A DNA stretch of 64,000 nucleotides from Virgibacillus_P tibetensis (GCF_036026595.1 NZ_JARZFX010000009.1:69570-133569); one strand, 5' to 3'; shown: positions 1 through 8,890, numbered from the stretch's first letter. Made by a program: numbers and translations. Notes: generated from the letters alone by a model not told the origin.

Positions 1-756
1 AATATACTTTTGCTCTGATGTCATCGTCTTAATGATCTGGCTTAACACTTTTCGTTCTTCAAAGGTTGTTGCCATCGTATCAAGAGTCAATGCTAAGTTG
101 CCTCCTGTTTTTTTCTGAACCAGAAGTGTAGCAATAAACAAATTGAATTCCCTTGATTTGTTTCTTTTTTGTACGGACCTTAGTGCAGGTTCCAGTGGTA
201 CACCTAACTTCAGCTCATTAGCAATCCGCTTAAACTCATTCCCGGCAGGCTCCGGGACTTCCCTTGCCACGATGTCAATTCCCTGATTAATCGTTAACCC
301 TGAGCGCGCAGCATTTCCCAGTAACCGGCAAACCTCTCCTAATTGCCCATTAAAACGTATTTCATAATTATTCTTTCTAAAGTAAAACAATAAATAATGA
401 GCTGCTAGTATAATTAGTATTGATACCAACAGGCTGGTAGCTAGTGGTACATTAAGAATGGTAAATAGGAAAAACACCATTACCATAGCTCCTAATATCA
501 ATGCACCAATGTATTCAGAAGGTAATAACTTTACATTAGCACTTTGCAATTTGTTACTCAGTGCCTGGGAAGATTCGCGTTCATCAAACCGGTCTCCCCA
601 CTTGCTTACCATACTTTTTCGCTTTTCTTCAGGAAACCACTGTTTTACCTTTTGGTTCCATTCTTTCTTTTTCGATCGGTATCCTAAGTAAAAATAGCCA
701 AACAGTAAAAGTGATAGAACTGCTAAACTATAAAGTATAGACACTGCTATGTTCAT
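1..756 (-). CDS. tadB: Tad/Flp pilus assembly inner-membrane protein TadB (partial)
   Basis: This is the type II secretion F-domain platform protein of a Tad/Flp pilus machine, which works with the TadA ATPase at the membrane. I translated the minus strand by hand and the frame stays open for 252 codons to the window edge, so the C-terminus is missing. The start is an ATG at 756 with GGAGG at 766-770. The gene overlaps the end of tadA by 29 bp, which suggests translational coupling. Visible features are an N-terminal membrane segment (about residues 3-22), a hydrophobic pair around 95-140, and the start of the T2SSF domain (GQLGEVCRLLGNAARSG, then TGGNLALTLDTMATTFEER). It could be called CpaG or a TadB-like protein, but the neighbours fix the system. 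Confidence 0.88.
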   Translation of the reverse strand, partial: MNIAVSILYSLAVLSLLLFGYFYLGYRSKKKEWNQKVKQWFPEEKRKSMVSKWGDRFDERESSQALSNKLQSANVKLLPSEYIGALILGAMVMVFFLFTILNVPLATSLLVSILIILAAHYLLFYFRKNNYEIRFNGQLGEVCRLLGNAARSGLTINQGIDIVAREVPEPAGNEFKRIANELKLGVPLEPALRSVQKRNKSREFNLFIATLLVQKKTGGNLALTLDTMATTFEERKVLSQIIKTMTSEQKYI

Positions 757-2098
757 AGTTCATATCCTCCTTAGGGGTAAAAACATCCATATCCACTTCT
801 AATCCAAAAACCTGCAGATGAGGGATGCATTTTGGTATGATTCCTGTAGGGGTGTAATAACCTTTTATTATCCCACTAGCATCTACTCCTGTACGCTGAA
901 ACAGGAATATGTCCCGAACTTGAATTTTATTCCCTTCAATCTTTTCTACTTCAGAGATGTTTGTTATTCTTCTGCTTCCATCTGTCAATCGCTGCACTTG
1001 AATAATATAATCCAAAGCACCGACAATATAATCACGTATGATGTGTGTCGGTAAGTCCATACCTGCCATAACTACCATACCTTCGACACGGTTGATTGCG
1101 TCTATCGGTGTATTAGAGTGAACCGTAGTTAATGATCCCTCGTGTCCGGTATTCATCGCCTGGAGCATGTCAAATGCTTCTGCGCCACGTACCTCCCCAA
1201 CAATAATTCGATCTGGCCGCATACGTAAGGAGTTTCTAACTAATTGTCTAATTGCTATTTCACCGGTACCTTCAACGTTGGCTGGACGGGCTTCCATTCC
1301 TACCACATTTTCCCGTTCCATTTTTATTTCTGCCGAGTCCTCAATCGTTATCACACGTTCACCAAATGGTATTTCCATTGCCAGCGCATTTAGTAAAGTA
1401 GTTTTACCACTTCCTGTTCCACCCGATATCAAGACATTTAATTTTGTTTTTACGAGTGCTTGCATGAATGTAGACATATCGTGTGTAAAGGTATCATTTT
1501 TTTCAAGATCATCCATTTTAAACGGTGTCTTTCTAAACTTTCGTATAGACAATAACGTCCCATCCAGACTTATTGGCGAAATAACAGCGTTCACACGGCT
1601 CCCATCTGGTAATCTAGCATCGACCATAGGCGAGCTTTCATCAATCCTTCGTCCGAGCGGGGCTACTACACGATCCACAATATGGCGTACATGGGACTCA
1701 TCCTTAAAGGTAGTATCTGCTTGTTCCAGCTTCCCCTTTCTTTCAACGTAAATTTCTTTCGGACCATTAACTAAAATCTCAGTAATTGAATCATCTTTCA
1801 ACAACGGTTCTAATGGACCGAAGCCGACACTTTCATCAATCAATTTAGAAAGGAGCATTCCTTTGTCCTGCCTTGGAATGACTACCTTCTCTTCAGACAT
1901 AAATTGGTTGATATATCTTTCAATCCGAATTCGTTTATCTGTTTCACTTAAACTAGTTATCAGTTCCAGATTTACTTCTGTAAGAAGCCGACTTTTATAA
2001 TGTTCTACTAGTTCGTCTATGTAACTTGAAGTTGATATATAACGCTCATCATTAGTTCTATGTGTATTCTTTGGGGTGTTACGCTGAAAAAGGGCCAT
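728..2098 (-). CDS. tadA: Tad pilus secretion ATPase TadA/CpaF
   Basis: A type II/IV secretion hexameric ATPase of the CpaF/TadA family, 456 aa, which powers Flp pilus assembly at the inner face of the membrane. Walker A is GGTGSGKTT at residues 226-234. The Walker B region is RPDRIIVGEVRG near 294-305, and the His box GHEGSLTTVHS is at 318-328. The N-terminal region (about 30-200) matches the usual CpaF N-domain. The ATG at 2098 has an AAGGAGG-type site (2105-2111). It sits directly downstream of cpaE and upstream of tadB on the same strand, so the genes are very probably one operon. Confidence 0.95.
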   Translation of the reverse strand: MALFQRNTPKNTHRTNDERYISTSSYIDELVEHYKSRLLTEVNLELITSLSETDKRIRIERYINQFMSEEKVVIPRQDKGMLLSKLIDESVGFGPLEPLLKDDSITEILVNGPKEIYVERKGKLEQADTTFKDESHVRHIVDRVVAPLGRRIDESSPMVDARLPDGSRVNAVISPISLDGTLLSIRKFRKTPFKMDDLEKNDTFTHDMSTFMQALVKTKLNVLISGGTGSGKTTLLNALAMEIPFGERVITIEDSAEIKMERENVVGMEARPANVEGTGEIAIRQLVRNSLRMRPDRIIVGEVRGAEAFDMLQAMNTGHEGSLTTVHSNTPIDAINRVEGMVVMAGMDLPTHIIRDYIVGALDYIIQVQRLTDGSRRITNISEVEKIEGNKIQVRDIFLFQRTGVDASGIIKGYYTPTGIIPKCIPHLQVFGLEVDMDVFTPKEDMNYEHSSVYTL

Positions 2099-2122
2099 GT
2101 TCCCACCTCCTTAAATCATGTT

Positions 2123-3256
2123 TTATTTCAACATAGAGTGAACCCATTTGTTAACATCCTTTGCCAGGGGTGACAGCTTTTTCTCTTTGGCTACTTTCCG
2201 TAATGGTTCACCCTGGTTAATAAAATTCTGAACTCCTTTATCCCTTCTAATCTCGGCAGCGATTGTATATTCGACAAATCTCTCCATATCTTTTTTTGTT
2301 AACTCTTTATCTTTCCCCTTAAAATTCATAACAAGTTCCAGTCGGTCTTTTGTGATAATTCCAAGTCGTTGAAATAAACGCTCCACATTTTTTAACACTC
2401 GGATTGCAACTGTATCGATATTCATTACATAATAGATACGATGGGCTTCTTCCAGTGCTGCGAATACCCTCTCATCCATCCACACAGGTAGATCTACAAT
2501 GATAAAGTCATAACTCCGTTTACTTGCACGCAGAAGGCGTAAGATAACATCTTCCGTAATTTTCTCTGCCATTTCAGCATCTCTTGGACTTACTAATACA
2601 TGCAGATTAGAATTTTTCTCTATTTCCGCAACATTTCTTATGTGATGCTCATTTAATTCATCAATTACTGGAATTAAATCAATAATCGAGCGGCTGCTGT
2701 CCAGTCCAAGAAACGTTTCAGCTCCACCATATTGGAAATTCAAATCAATATAGAGCACATTAGCCGTTGATTCCAGTTTTATTGTCTGGGAAAATGCTGT
2801 ACTGATTAAGGATTTACCAGTACCACCACTCCCGCTGTAAAAGGCAAACACCTTTCCACCGCCACGTTTAAAAGTGTCAGTCTCCGATGTTCGATCCATC
2901 AGACTAGAAGCTTTTTTCGCTAGGGCATAAAGCCTCTCTTTAAAAAGAATTTCCTCACCCGGGAAAACATAATAGTCTGAAATACCCAACCGGATCAACC
3001 CGCGTAATACGGTGAAATCCTCTCCCGTATTTACACAAATAATATATGCATTGGGAAATTCGGATAATACAAGCTGTGCATCATCAACAGCTGAATTGTC
3101 TTCTGAATTCAAAATTAGAATCAGTTGCGCATCATGTTTTTTCAATTCATATGCTTCTACAAAATGCAGTTGAAATTCCCCGGTTATTTGCTCCTTAATG
3201 GTTGTTATTAGTTCATCATTATTTCCTATAATGTATAAATCATTGATTTTGTTCAT
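2123..3256 (-). CDS. cpaE: Tad pilus CpaE/TadZ-like ParA-family ATPase
   Basis: A 377-aa MinD/ParA-type ATPase of the CpaE/TadZ group, which in known Tad systems localises the pilus machine. Residues 1 to about 120 look like a degenerate receiver-type domain, as in other CpaE proteins. The P-loop is of the deviant ParA type (SGSGGTGKS, about residue 140), and the FIIVDLP strand fits the Walker B position. A longer reading starts at 3280, but its ATG has no Shine-Dalgarno. The ATG at 3256 has GGAGG just upstream, so I chose 3256. It lies 36 bp behind cpaB. Confidence 0.87.
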   Translation of the reverse strand: MNKINDLYIIGNNDELITTIKEQITGEFQLHFVEAYELKKHDAQLILILNSEDNSAVDDAQLVLSEFPNAYIICVNTGEDFTVLRGLIRLGISDYYVFPGEEILFKERLYALAKKASSLMDRTSETDTFKRGGGKVFAFYSGSGGTGKSLISTAFSQTIKLESTANVLYIDLNFQYGGAETFLGLDSSRSIIDLIPVIDELNEHHIRNVAEIEKNSNLHVLVSPRDAEMAEKITEDVILRLLRASKRSYDFIIVDLPVWMDERVFAALEEAHRIYYVMNIDTVAIRVLKNVERLFQRLGIITKDRLELVMNFKGKDKELTKKDMERFVEYTIAAEIRRDKGVQNFINQGEPLRKVAKEKKLSPLAKDVNKWVHSMLK

Positions 3257-3292
3257 TTGTTGCCTCCAGCTAAATGACATAATGCACGCTGT

Positions 3293-4096
3293 TTACGTTT
3301 CATCGTTTTCATCCTCTTCTTCACTCTTTTTGTCATCCTTTTTTTCGCCGGCTTTGTCTTCCTTTTCGTTTTCTTCTTCCTTTTGTTTCTCTTGATTATT
3401 TTCTGTACTGTCATTCTTACTTTCCTCGACTGATTCAGAAACCTCGGTTTCAACCTCTGTTGACTCTTCATTCTCTTCGGTTTGCATCTGCCCTACATTT
3501 GCTTTTACAATTCGTACACTATCTGCATAGTTTTGCATATGAATTAATTTAGGAACTGCCTCTAAAGGAAGTTCTAGTAAAACCCCCACAAATTCTCCAT
3601 CGTCTCTAGCCACTCTGGAAACTTTTACATCTTTCATGAAAATTTCAGTAACGGGCTCAGACTCAAAACTGTTAGAAACAATAATATCCACACGATCTAG
3701 CGCGTCTAAAGACTCGTCAAAATACACTTTTTCCGATTTCGTCAATGTGATCAAACGGTTATCAGCCTCTGTTACTGAGGAAGCTTCTTTTAACATTCCC
3801 TTCGTAATAACATCCCCGGAAGACAACGGAACAAGCGAAACTTTGTTGATTAAATCTTCAACGTTTTCGATGTGATCATCCCGCTTATATTTTTTAGGTA
3901 TTTCATCTGTAGTAATATCATTAGGTGTGATAATAGTCCTTGAATGAATGGCCTTATCAGCGACATAAATATTCACCATAGTTCCTAAGTTCGTATTTAA
4001 TGCTTGAACTTTATTAAGCACAAGAAATCCCGATGTTGCTGCTAATACAATTGCGATTAAGAAGAAAATAATTGCTTTACGTTTTGATTCAAGCAT
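3293..4096 (-). CDS. cpaB: Flp pilus assembly protein CpaB (SAF domain) with charged tail
   Basis: A 267-aa CpaB/RcpC-like protein, the first gene of the Tad operon here. It has an N-terminal membrane anchor (about residues 8-28), a SAF-type domain (VYVADKAI-like start at about 42 with IITPNDITTDEIP) and a second beta-rich part to about 200. In Flp systems CpaB is a periplasmic or cell-surface assembly factor. The C-terminal 60 residues (207-267) are almost entirely Glu, Lys, Asp, Asn and Ser, a low-complexity polar tail that I do not expect in the family. The start at 4096 has a GGTGG-type site in front of it. Confidence 0.8.
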   Translation of the reverse strand: MLESKRKAIIFFLIAIVLAATSGFLVLNKVQALNTNLGTMVNIYVADKAIHSRTIITPNDITTDEIPKKYKRDDHIENVEDLINKVSLVPLSSGDVITKGMLKEASSVTEADNRLITLTKSEKVYFDESLDALDRVDIIVSNSFESEPVTEIFMKDVKVSRVARDDGEFVGVLLELPLEAVPKLIHMQNYADSVRIVKANVGQMQTEENEESTEVETEVSESVEESKNDSTENNQEKQKEEENEKEDKAGEKKDDKKSEEEDENDET

Positions 4097-4828
4097 CTTT
4101 CCACCCTCATCCCTTTATATATAGTAGGTGTTTAAAACGTTCCGGGAAAACGGAATATGATCATTTCCCTGTTTTATACATTGTTGGTAATTTAAACATT
4201 CTTTTCCATCGTATTAACCAACTACTTTAAATAATCACACAAATAAAAAAGATGTCAACTATGTTACAAATCAGAGCACTTTTATCACAGTCCTTATTAC
4301 CTAGTAACTTTAAATAAACCAAATAATCTCAAACTGGTTTTTCTGTTTTTTTTAGTCATTAAGTAATGATTATTTACCATAATTTACTATTATTTGGTTT
4401 TAATTGGTTATAATTTGGTTCTTTACTATTATTTTTTAAGAAAAAAGTGAACTAAGGCTATATTCACTGTGTAACTTGTATACCTATATAAAATCTCTTC
4501 ATTTCTTTAAAACAAATCAGTAGGAATTGCTCATCGCTACTTACATTTATTTTCGGCAGATGTTTCAGACCGCACATGAATAAAAATGGAAATCATGATA
4601 TAGTTAAAATTATGTCAGAATTATGAAGAGGCTTACCATAGCCAATAAAAATGAGGTTTTAAAGGATGAAGCTACATTAAAAGATGTTCGTTATATTAGT
4701 TTTATGGGCTACTATCAACACTTTAATTTAGCAATTTGCATAATGAATATGACATATCTAAAACTATTGTCATTAACATTTGGTCTCGTCTGTATTACTT
4801 ACTTAATTTAAAACAAGGAGAATGATGA
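4097..4828. other. AT-rich intergenic region between tad operon and amidase
   Basis: No convincing gene lies here. The region must carry the promoter of the leftward tad operon and that of the rightward amidase. It contains an 11-bp perfect inverted repeat AACCAAATAAT (4317-4327) and ATTATTTGGTT (4389-4399), a 13-bp direct repeat TTTACTATTATTT (4383-4395 and 4422-4434), and three TTGGTT copies about one helical turn apart. An open frame at 4623-4811 has no ribosome-binding site and no recognisable product, so I did not call it. Confidence 0.6.
4383..4434. repeat. Helically phased TTGGTT repeats with 13-bp direct repeat
   Basis: TTGGTT occurs at 4394-4399, 4404-4409 and 4415-4420, that is with 10- and 11-bp steps. 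The array is bracketed by two exact copies of TTTACTATTATTT (4383 and 4422). An inverted partner of the first edge, AACCAAATAAT, lies at 4317-4327. This spacing puts the motif on one face of the DNA and looks like a protein-binding array. Which regulator would bind is unknown. Confidence 0.5.
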
Positions 4829-6274
4829 ATGAGTAATTATATAACACCGCTTGATCAAAAAGTCCTTTCAATGGATGCTTTTGGAATCGCTGAGTCGATT
4901 CGAAATGAGGAATTTACAAGTGAGGAAGCAGTAACAGCATATATTAACCATATTAAAAAGCTGAATCCTGTTATTAATGCTGTTGTTGAGGAGCGCTTTA
5001 AGCAAGCTTTAACTGAGGCAAAAGAAATGGATCAACTTCTGCTTTCCAGCTCAACCATCGGACCTTTACATGGTGTCCCTATTAGTGTAAAGGAATCTCT
5101 CCATGTCGCTAATATGAAAACAACTGGTGGCTTAGAACATCGCCAGGATTTAATAGCAAGATACGATGCAGACGTTATTACTGAACTTAAAAAAGCCGGT
5201 GCAATTATAATTGCGAAAACAAATACTCCTGCACTATGCTTTTGCCAGGAGACAGAAAATAAATTATATGGTCGAACAAATAACCCTTGGGATGTGACCC
5301 GAACTGCAGGCGGTTCCAGTGGTGGTGAAGGTGCCTTGCTAGCTGTTGGTGGCGCTTCAGTTGGTATAGGATCTGATATAGGTGGATCCATTCGATTCCC
5401 AAGTCACTTTAATGGAGTCGTTGGATTTAAGCCTGGTATGTTTCAAGTTTCGGCTGAGGGACATTTCCCCCGCATTGATGAAAAATTACAAGAAAGAATG
5501 TTATCAGTGGGACCTATGGGTAAATCTGTAAGAGATATGGAGCTTGTATATAATATAATTTCTTATAATTCAACTTCCACACAATCTTTAAATGATTATA
5601 AAATTGAAATCTTACCAAATAATATAAACTACCCGTTAACAGATAACACAAAAGGTATATTAGATGCAGTGGAAAACTTTCTGACGACATCCTATTCCAT
5701 AAAGCGAAGCACCCCTCCCTTTTTTGAAGACAGTGCCTTGCTTTGGCAGGAAATTATGTCTATTAATGGCAGCGAACTGATTGAGAAAGAAGCCTATAAC
5801 CATGATCGGTCTAATCCAATAACTTCTTTTTTCAAAGAGAAGTTAACTGAACGAACGAGTATTCACCCATATTTATCATGGGCAATTATTGGTGCCAAAC
5901 TCTTCAAGCCATCTAAAAATAGAATCCGTGAAATAGAAGCAATTATTAAGCGGGAAGAAGATAATTTAGCTGAGTACTTGGTTGATCGATTATTAATTTT
6001 TCCTGTATATCATTCAGGGGCTCTTCTTCACGGTAATGTATTCAAGGAGATTTTTTCTATCCGACGTACCTTCTTGGAATACATGCCATATGTTGCTTAT
6101 GCAAATGTTTGGGGTTTGCCCTCTTTAACTATCCCCGTTGGTACAGATGAGCATAAAATGCCAATAAGTATTCAAATTATGAGCTGTAACGGTAATGAGG
6201 ATGCAATCTTTCGTCTAGGTAAAATAATAGAGAAGAAATTCAGAGGTTATATAAGATGTAGCCGTTTAGATTAA
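4829..6274 (+). CDS. Amidase-signature family amidase (FAAH-like)
   Basis: A 481-aa amidase-signature hydrolase that should cleave an amide of unknown identity in the cytoplasm. The catalytic Ser-cisSer-Lys triad is visible: Lys88 (VPISVKES), Ser163 (GGSSGG) and Ser187 (DIGGSIRFP). The spacing of 75 and 24 residues equals that of mammalian fatty acid amide hydrolase, and the DIGGSIRFP stretch is FAAH-like. It is therefore closer to the general amidase group than to GatA, and no gatC or gatB lies nearby. The ATG follows AAGGAG (4815-4820). It appears monocistronic. The substrate cannot be read from the sequence. Confidence 0.88.
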   Translation: MSNYITPLDQKVLSMDAFGIAESIRNEEFTSEEAVTAYINHIKKLNPVINAVVEERFKQALTEAKEMDQLLLSSSTIGPLHGVPISVKESLHVANMKTTGGLEHRQDLIARYDADVITELKKAGAIIIAKTNTPALCFCQETENKLYGRTNNPWDVTRTAGGSSGGEGALLAVGGASVGIGSDIGGSIRFPSHFNGVVGFKPGMFQVSAEGHFPRIDEKLQERMLSVGPMGKSVRDMELVYNIISYNSTSTQSLNDYKIEILPNNINYPLTDNTKGILDAVENFLTTSYSIKRSTPPFFEDSALLWQEIMSINGSELIEKEAYNHDRSNPITSFFKEKLTERTSIHPYLSWAIIGAKLFKPSKNRIREIEAIIKREEDNLAEYLVDRLLIFPVYHSGALLHGNVFKEIFSIRRTFLEYMPYVAYANVWGLPSLTIPVGTDEHKMPISIQIMSCNGNEDAIFRLGKIIEKKFRGYIRCSRLD

Positions 6275-6343
6275 TAACAAAATTTGGCATAATATAACGA
6301 CTCTCATTTGTATAAGCTACAGAGTAAGAGAGGATGTCAAGCT

Positions 6344-6625
6344 ATGTCAAACAAAGATGTTAAGAAGTATTCTGATTTTTCAAATGTAACTAACCAACGA
6401 AACCTTCTCATTCCTGAAGAGTTTCCAGAAGGAGCTTTTGGTTCTTCAATAAATAAAGAAGAGCCAGTGTATAGCAAGTCAACACCCTGGGGAAAAGGGC
6501 AATTCCGTGAAAGCGCATTTGTTTATCCATACAAGGAGTTGCATGAAGATTTGCCAAGACAAACGCCTGGTGCTCATCCTATCCATGATGAACCAGGGGA
6601 TGTTCACCCGCAACAAGAGGATTAG
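6344..6625 (+). CDS. Small conserved cytosolic protein
   Basis: A 93-aa hydrophilic protein without membrane segment or signal peptide, starting MSNKDVKKYSDFSNVTNQRN and ending in a His/Pro/Asp-rich stretch (APGAHPIHDEPGDVHPQQED ends it). I remember proteins of this look from other Bacillaceae annotated only as cytosolic proteins, and know no function. A TTG-started version from 6308 is possible, but the ATG at 6344 has AGAGAGGA in front at the right distance. A strong terminator follows at 6618-6650, so it is probably a single-gene unit. Confidence 0.7.
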   Translation: MSNKDVKKYSDFSNVTNQRNLLIPEEFPEGAFGSSINKEEPVYSKSTPWGKGQFRESAFVYPYKELHEDLPRQTPGAHPIHDEPGDVHPQQED

Positions 6626-6650
6626 CAGACTGCTCTAGGCTGCTAATCCT
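6618..6650 (+). terminator. Rho-independent terminator
   Basis: A perfect 11-bp stem AGGATTAGCAG / CTGCTAATCCT (6618-6628 and 6640-6650) is followed by TTTTTATTT on the plus strand. It ends the small cytosolic gene and overlaps the last codons of yutD on the other strand. Confidence 0.85.
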
Positions 6651-6933
6651 TTTTATTTACTTTTTTTAATACAAAGTAGGAACAACCAAAATTACAGTAC
6701 TCATATAAATAATCATCCAAAGAACTAATTTTCGTATCTACTGCAGCCTTTGGATTTTGATCATTATAAAATCCTTTAAGCCTCAGTTGTTCGTATCCCC
6801 AGTCGCCCAGTATATAATCATATTTGGATAATATGTCAGAATAGCGTTCTTTTATTGATTCTTCCTGGAATCCTTCTTTTATGTTTTCTGTAATTTCATA
6901 CGTATTCCCTTGTAATTCAATCACCACTATCAC
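6643..6933 (-). CDS. yutD: YutD family protein
   Basis: A 96-aa protein of the YutD (DUF1027) family, recognised by the conserved core YDYILGDWGYEQLRLKGFY and YLYEYCNFGCSYFVL near the C-terminus. The family is widespread in Firmicutes and its biochemical role is not established. The start is a GTG. Position 6933 is the longest, but the purine-rich AGAGGGG lies very close to it, so translation may begin at one of the next two GTG codons (6927 or 6924). Its neighbours, a YhcN/YlaJ-type lipoprotein and lytH, reproduce the B. subtilis yutD-yutC-lytH neighbourhood. Confidence 0.9.
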   Translation of the reverse strand: MIVVIELQGNTYEITENIKEGFQEESIKERYSDILSKYDYILGDWGYEQLRLKGFYNDQNPKAAVDTKISSLDDYLYEYCNFGCSYFVLKKVNKKD

Positions 6934-7065
6934 CCCTCTTGAACTGTATCTAGTTTATCATATTTCCACCTCTTGTAACCAACCACAAATTAATTGTGTG
7001 CATGATTTCTTGACTATATAGCAAACTAAAAAGGAAAATAACTTATGCTAAAAAGGAGAGAAACA

Positions 7066-7650
7066 ATGAAAACATTCATAGGAGGAAAATTAATTACTTT
7101 GCTTGCTCTAGCTGCATTAGTAGGATGCGGAAATACAAATGAGGCCGTGGATGACAGAAACCGAATGATGAATGAACTAGATCCTACCGGAGGCACTGAG
7201 CAACAGCAAATGGATAACGAACTTAATGATCGACTGGGTTATGTACGTTATACCAAGGAAGAAAATGATTTAGATGCAGATAGAAATCGCGAAGTTACGA
7301 TAGACCGGACTGAGATGGCTAATATGATAACTAGAATTATACTGGATAGTGATGGATTCGATGAAGTAGCAACACTTGTCACAGATGAGGAAGTATTAAT
7401 CGCTTACCTGAAGAATGATGAATTTGAGCAGGTGGAAGCTGCTGACATAGCTAAGAAAACTGCAATGTCTGTATTACCAAGATATTTTGATATATATGTA
7501 TCAGATAACGAAGTCTTGATCGATGATATCCACAGCCTGCATAATTCAACGACTACCAACCAAAATTATGATAATACTATCAACAGGATTATTGATGAGA
7601 TGAAACAATCCCCTCAAGGCTATAATAATAAACAAAATGACATGGAGTAA
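7066..7650 (+). CDS. YhcN/YlaJ-type sporulation lipoprotein (YutC-like)
   Basis: A 194-aa predicted lipoprotein. It has an N-terminal basic and hydrophobic segment followed by a lipobox (ALVGC, Cys near residue 21), then a hydrophilic domain containing VTIDRTEMANMITRIIL and a central beta-alpha part typical of the YhcN/YlaJ group. Members of this group are found in spores or forespore membranes. The ATG at 7066 follows AAAAGGAG (7051-7058). An upstream in-frame ATG at 7045 lies before that site and is not preferred. Its position between yutD and lytH corresponds to B. subtilis yutC. Confidence 0.78.
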   Translation: MKTFIGGKLITLLALAALVGCGNTNEAVDDRNRMMNELDPTGGTEQQQMDNELNDRLGYVRYTKEENDLDADRNREVTIDRTEMANMITRIILDSDGFDEVATLVTDEEVLIAYLKNDEFEQVEAADIAKKTAMSVLPRYFDIYVSDNEVLIDDIHSLHNSTTTNQNYDNTINRIIDEMKQSPQGYNNKQNDME

Positions 7651-7761
7651 ATTTACAGGCTGACTTTCGATAGTAGTTCTGTCCACTAACCATTCGGCAA
7701 GAATAGTAGTGAAAATAGTTATCTAATTTAGAAAAAAATTAGGTATTAGGGGGTGATACAC

Positions 7762-8727
7762 ATGAGTTACAAAAGGGTATATATTTTTATATTTTCGTTC
7801 ATTTCGTTTATGTTCTTTTCTAGTGCAGTACAAGCAGAAGAAGAAATTTACGAAAAACGATTGGCGCTTTTTAAAAAGACAGAAGCTTTAACACAAATTC
7901 CATGGTATTACTTTGCAGCAATTGACAACTATGAGAGGAATATTAAAAAGAACGACGATAACGAACAAGTAATATCTATTACTATACCTCCAGAATTATG
8001 GTTCGGTTTAGGTAACAGTTCCATGATGATGGAAGAACAAACTATTTCTTTTTTTAATGGAAAAGGAAAAGATGGCAATGGCGATCAAAAGGCAGACCCC
8101 TCTGACCCGGAGGATATCTTATATACAATAGGTAATATAATTTTGGAACATGGGCAAACAAAGGATGACATTAAAATTGCACTTTGGAATTTCTATAAAC
8201 GTGACCTCACCGTCCAGACCATCATAAACACGTCAAAGGTATTTAAAGAGTTTCAGGAAATTAACCTAACAGATAGGGACTTTCCCGTCTCTATTCAACA
8301 TAATTACAGCTATCGAAATACGTGGGGGGATAGAAGAGGATTCGGTGGACTACGTATCCACGAAGGAACTGATATCTTTGCAGGATACGGTGCTCCCATA
8401 AAATCCACCACGTATGGTGTAATTGAAATGATGGGATGGAACCTTTATGGTGGTTGGCGAATAGGCATTAGAGATATTTACAATATTTACCATTATTACG
8501 GCCATATGAATGGCTATAATGATGACATTGAAGTTGGCCAAGTTGTAAAGCCTGGCGATGTGCTTGGTAGTGTTGGTTCAAGCGGTTATGGCCCACCAGG
8601 AACTTCAGGAAAGTTTCCACCACATTTACATTATGGTATGTACAAAGATAATGGGTATAGCGAATGGTCATTCGACCCTTACCCTTATTTAAGAAAATGG
8701 GAGAAAATAGCCAGAAACAAGGATTAG
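7762..8727 (+). CDS. lytH: L-Ala-D-Glu endopeptidase LytH (M23 family)
   Basis: A 321-aa secreted M23 metallopeptidase. The N-terminus (residues 1-25) is a signal peptide ending near AVQA-E. The LytM/M23 domain is at about 178-310 with zinc ligands His200 and Asp204 (RIHEGTDIFA), His248 (HYYGH) and the HLH motif (288-290). In B. subtilis LytH (YunA) trims spore-cortex peptide side chains during sporulation, and the gene sits between yutC and yunB as it does here, apart from inserted transporter genes. The ATG at 7762 follows AGGGGGTG. A hairpin terminator follows the stop codon. Confidence 0.87.
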   Translation: MSYKRVYIFIFSFISFMFFSSAVQAEEEIYEKRLALFKKTEALTQIPWYYFAAIDNYERNIKKNDDNEQVISITIPPELWFGLGNSSMMMEEQTISFFNGKGKDGNGDQKADPSDPEDILYTIGNIILEHGQTKDDIKIALWNFYKRDLTVQTIINTSKVFKEFQEINLTDRDFPVSIQHNYSYRNTWGDRRGFGGLRIHEGTDIFAGYGAPIKSTTYGVIEMMGWNLYGGWRIGIRDIYNIYHYYGHMNGYNDDIEVGQVVKPGDVLGSVGSSGYGPPGTSGKFPPHLHYGMYKDNGYSEWSFDPYPYLRKWEKIARNKD

Positions 8728-8730
8728 CAA

Positions 8731-8759
8731 AAGAGCCTTTACCGTTGGTAAAGGCTCTT
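8731..8759 (+). terminator. Hairpin terminator between lytH and metS-like gene
   Basis: A perfect 13-bp stem AAGAGCCTTTACC / GGTAAAGGCTCTT with a 3-nt loop sits between two converging genes. The downstream T-tract is weak on both strands, so it probably serves both directions. Confidence 0.7.
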
Positions 8760-8775
8760 AATTATTTGATTAAAA

Positions 8776-8889
8776 TTACTGTTGTTTTACTGATTTTGCC
8801 TTTTTAACAGCGAAGGTAATACTTGCTGTTAAACCACCCCATATGATTACAATACCAAGGATCATAACAAAGATAGCACTACCACTCAT
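8776..8889 (-). CDS. MetS-like NSS transporter small subunit
   Basis: A 37-aa single-pass membrane protein (MSGSAIFVMILGIVIIWGGL, then a short basic tail). It matches the tiny subunit family that accompanies NSS-type methionine/alanine importers, MetS next to MetP in corynebacteria. Its ATG at 8889 lies one base beyond the stop of the transporter gene and has GGGAGG upstream inside that gene's end, so the two are co-translated. A longer 64-codon reading exists in this frame, but its N-terminal part is just the transporter 3' end. Confidence 0.8.
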   Translation of the reverse strand: MSGSAIFVMILGIVIIWGGLTASITFAVKKAKSVKQQ

Positions 8890-8890
8890 A

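Noticed and set aside
4623..4811. 62-codon open frame before the amidase gene
   Set aside because: It has no ribosome-binding site, a hydrophobic end without a coherent signal or domain, and lies in a very AT-rich promoter region where chance frames are expected.
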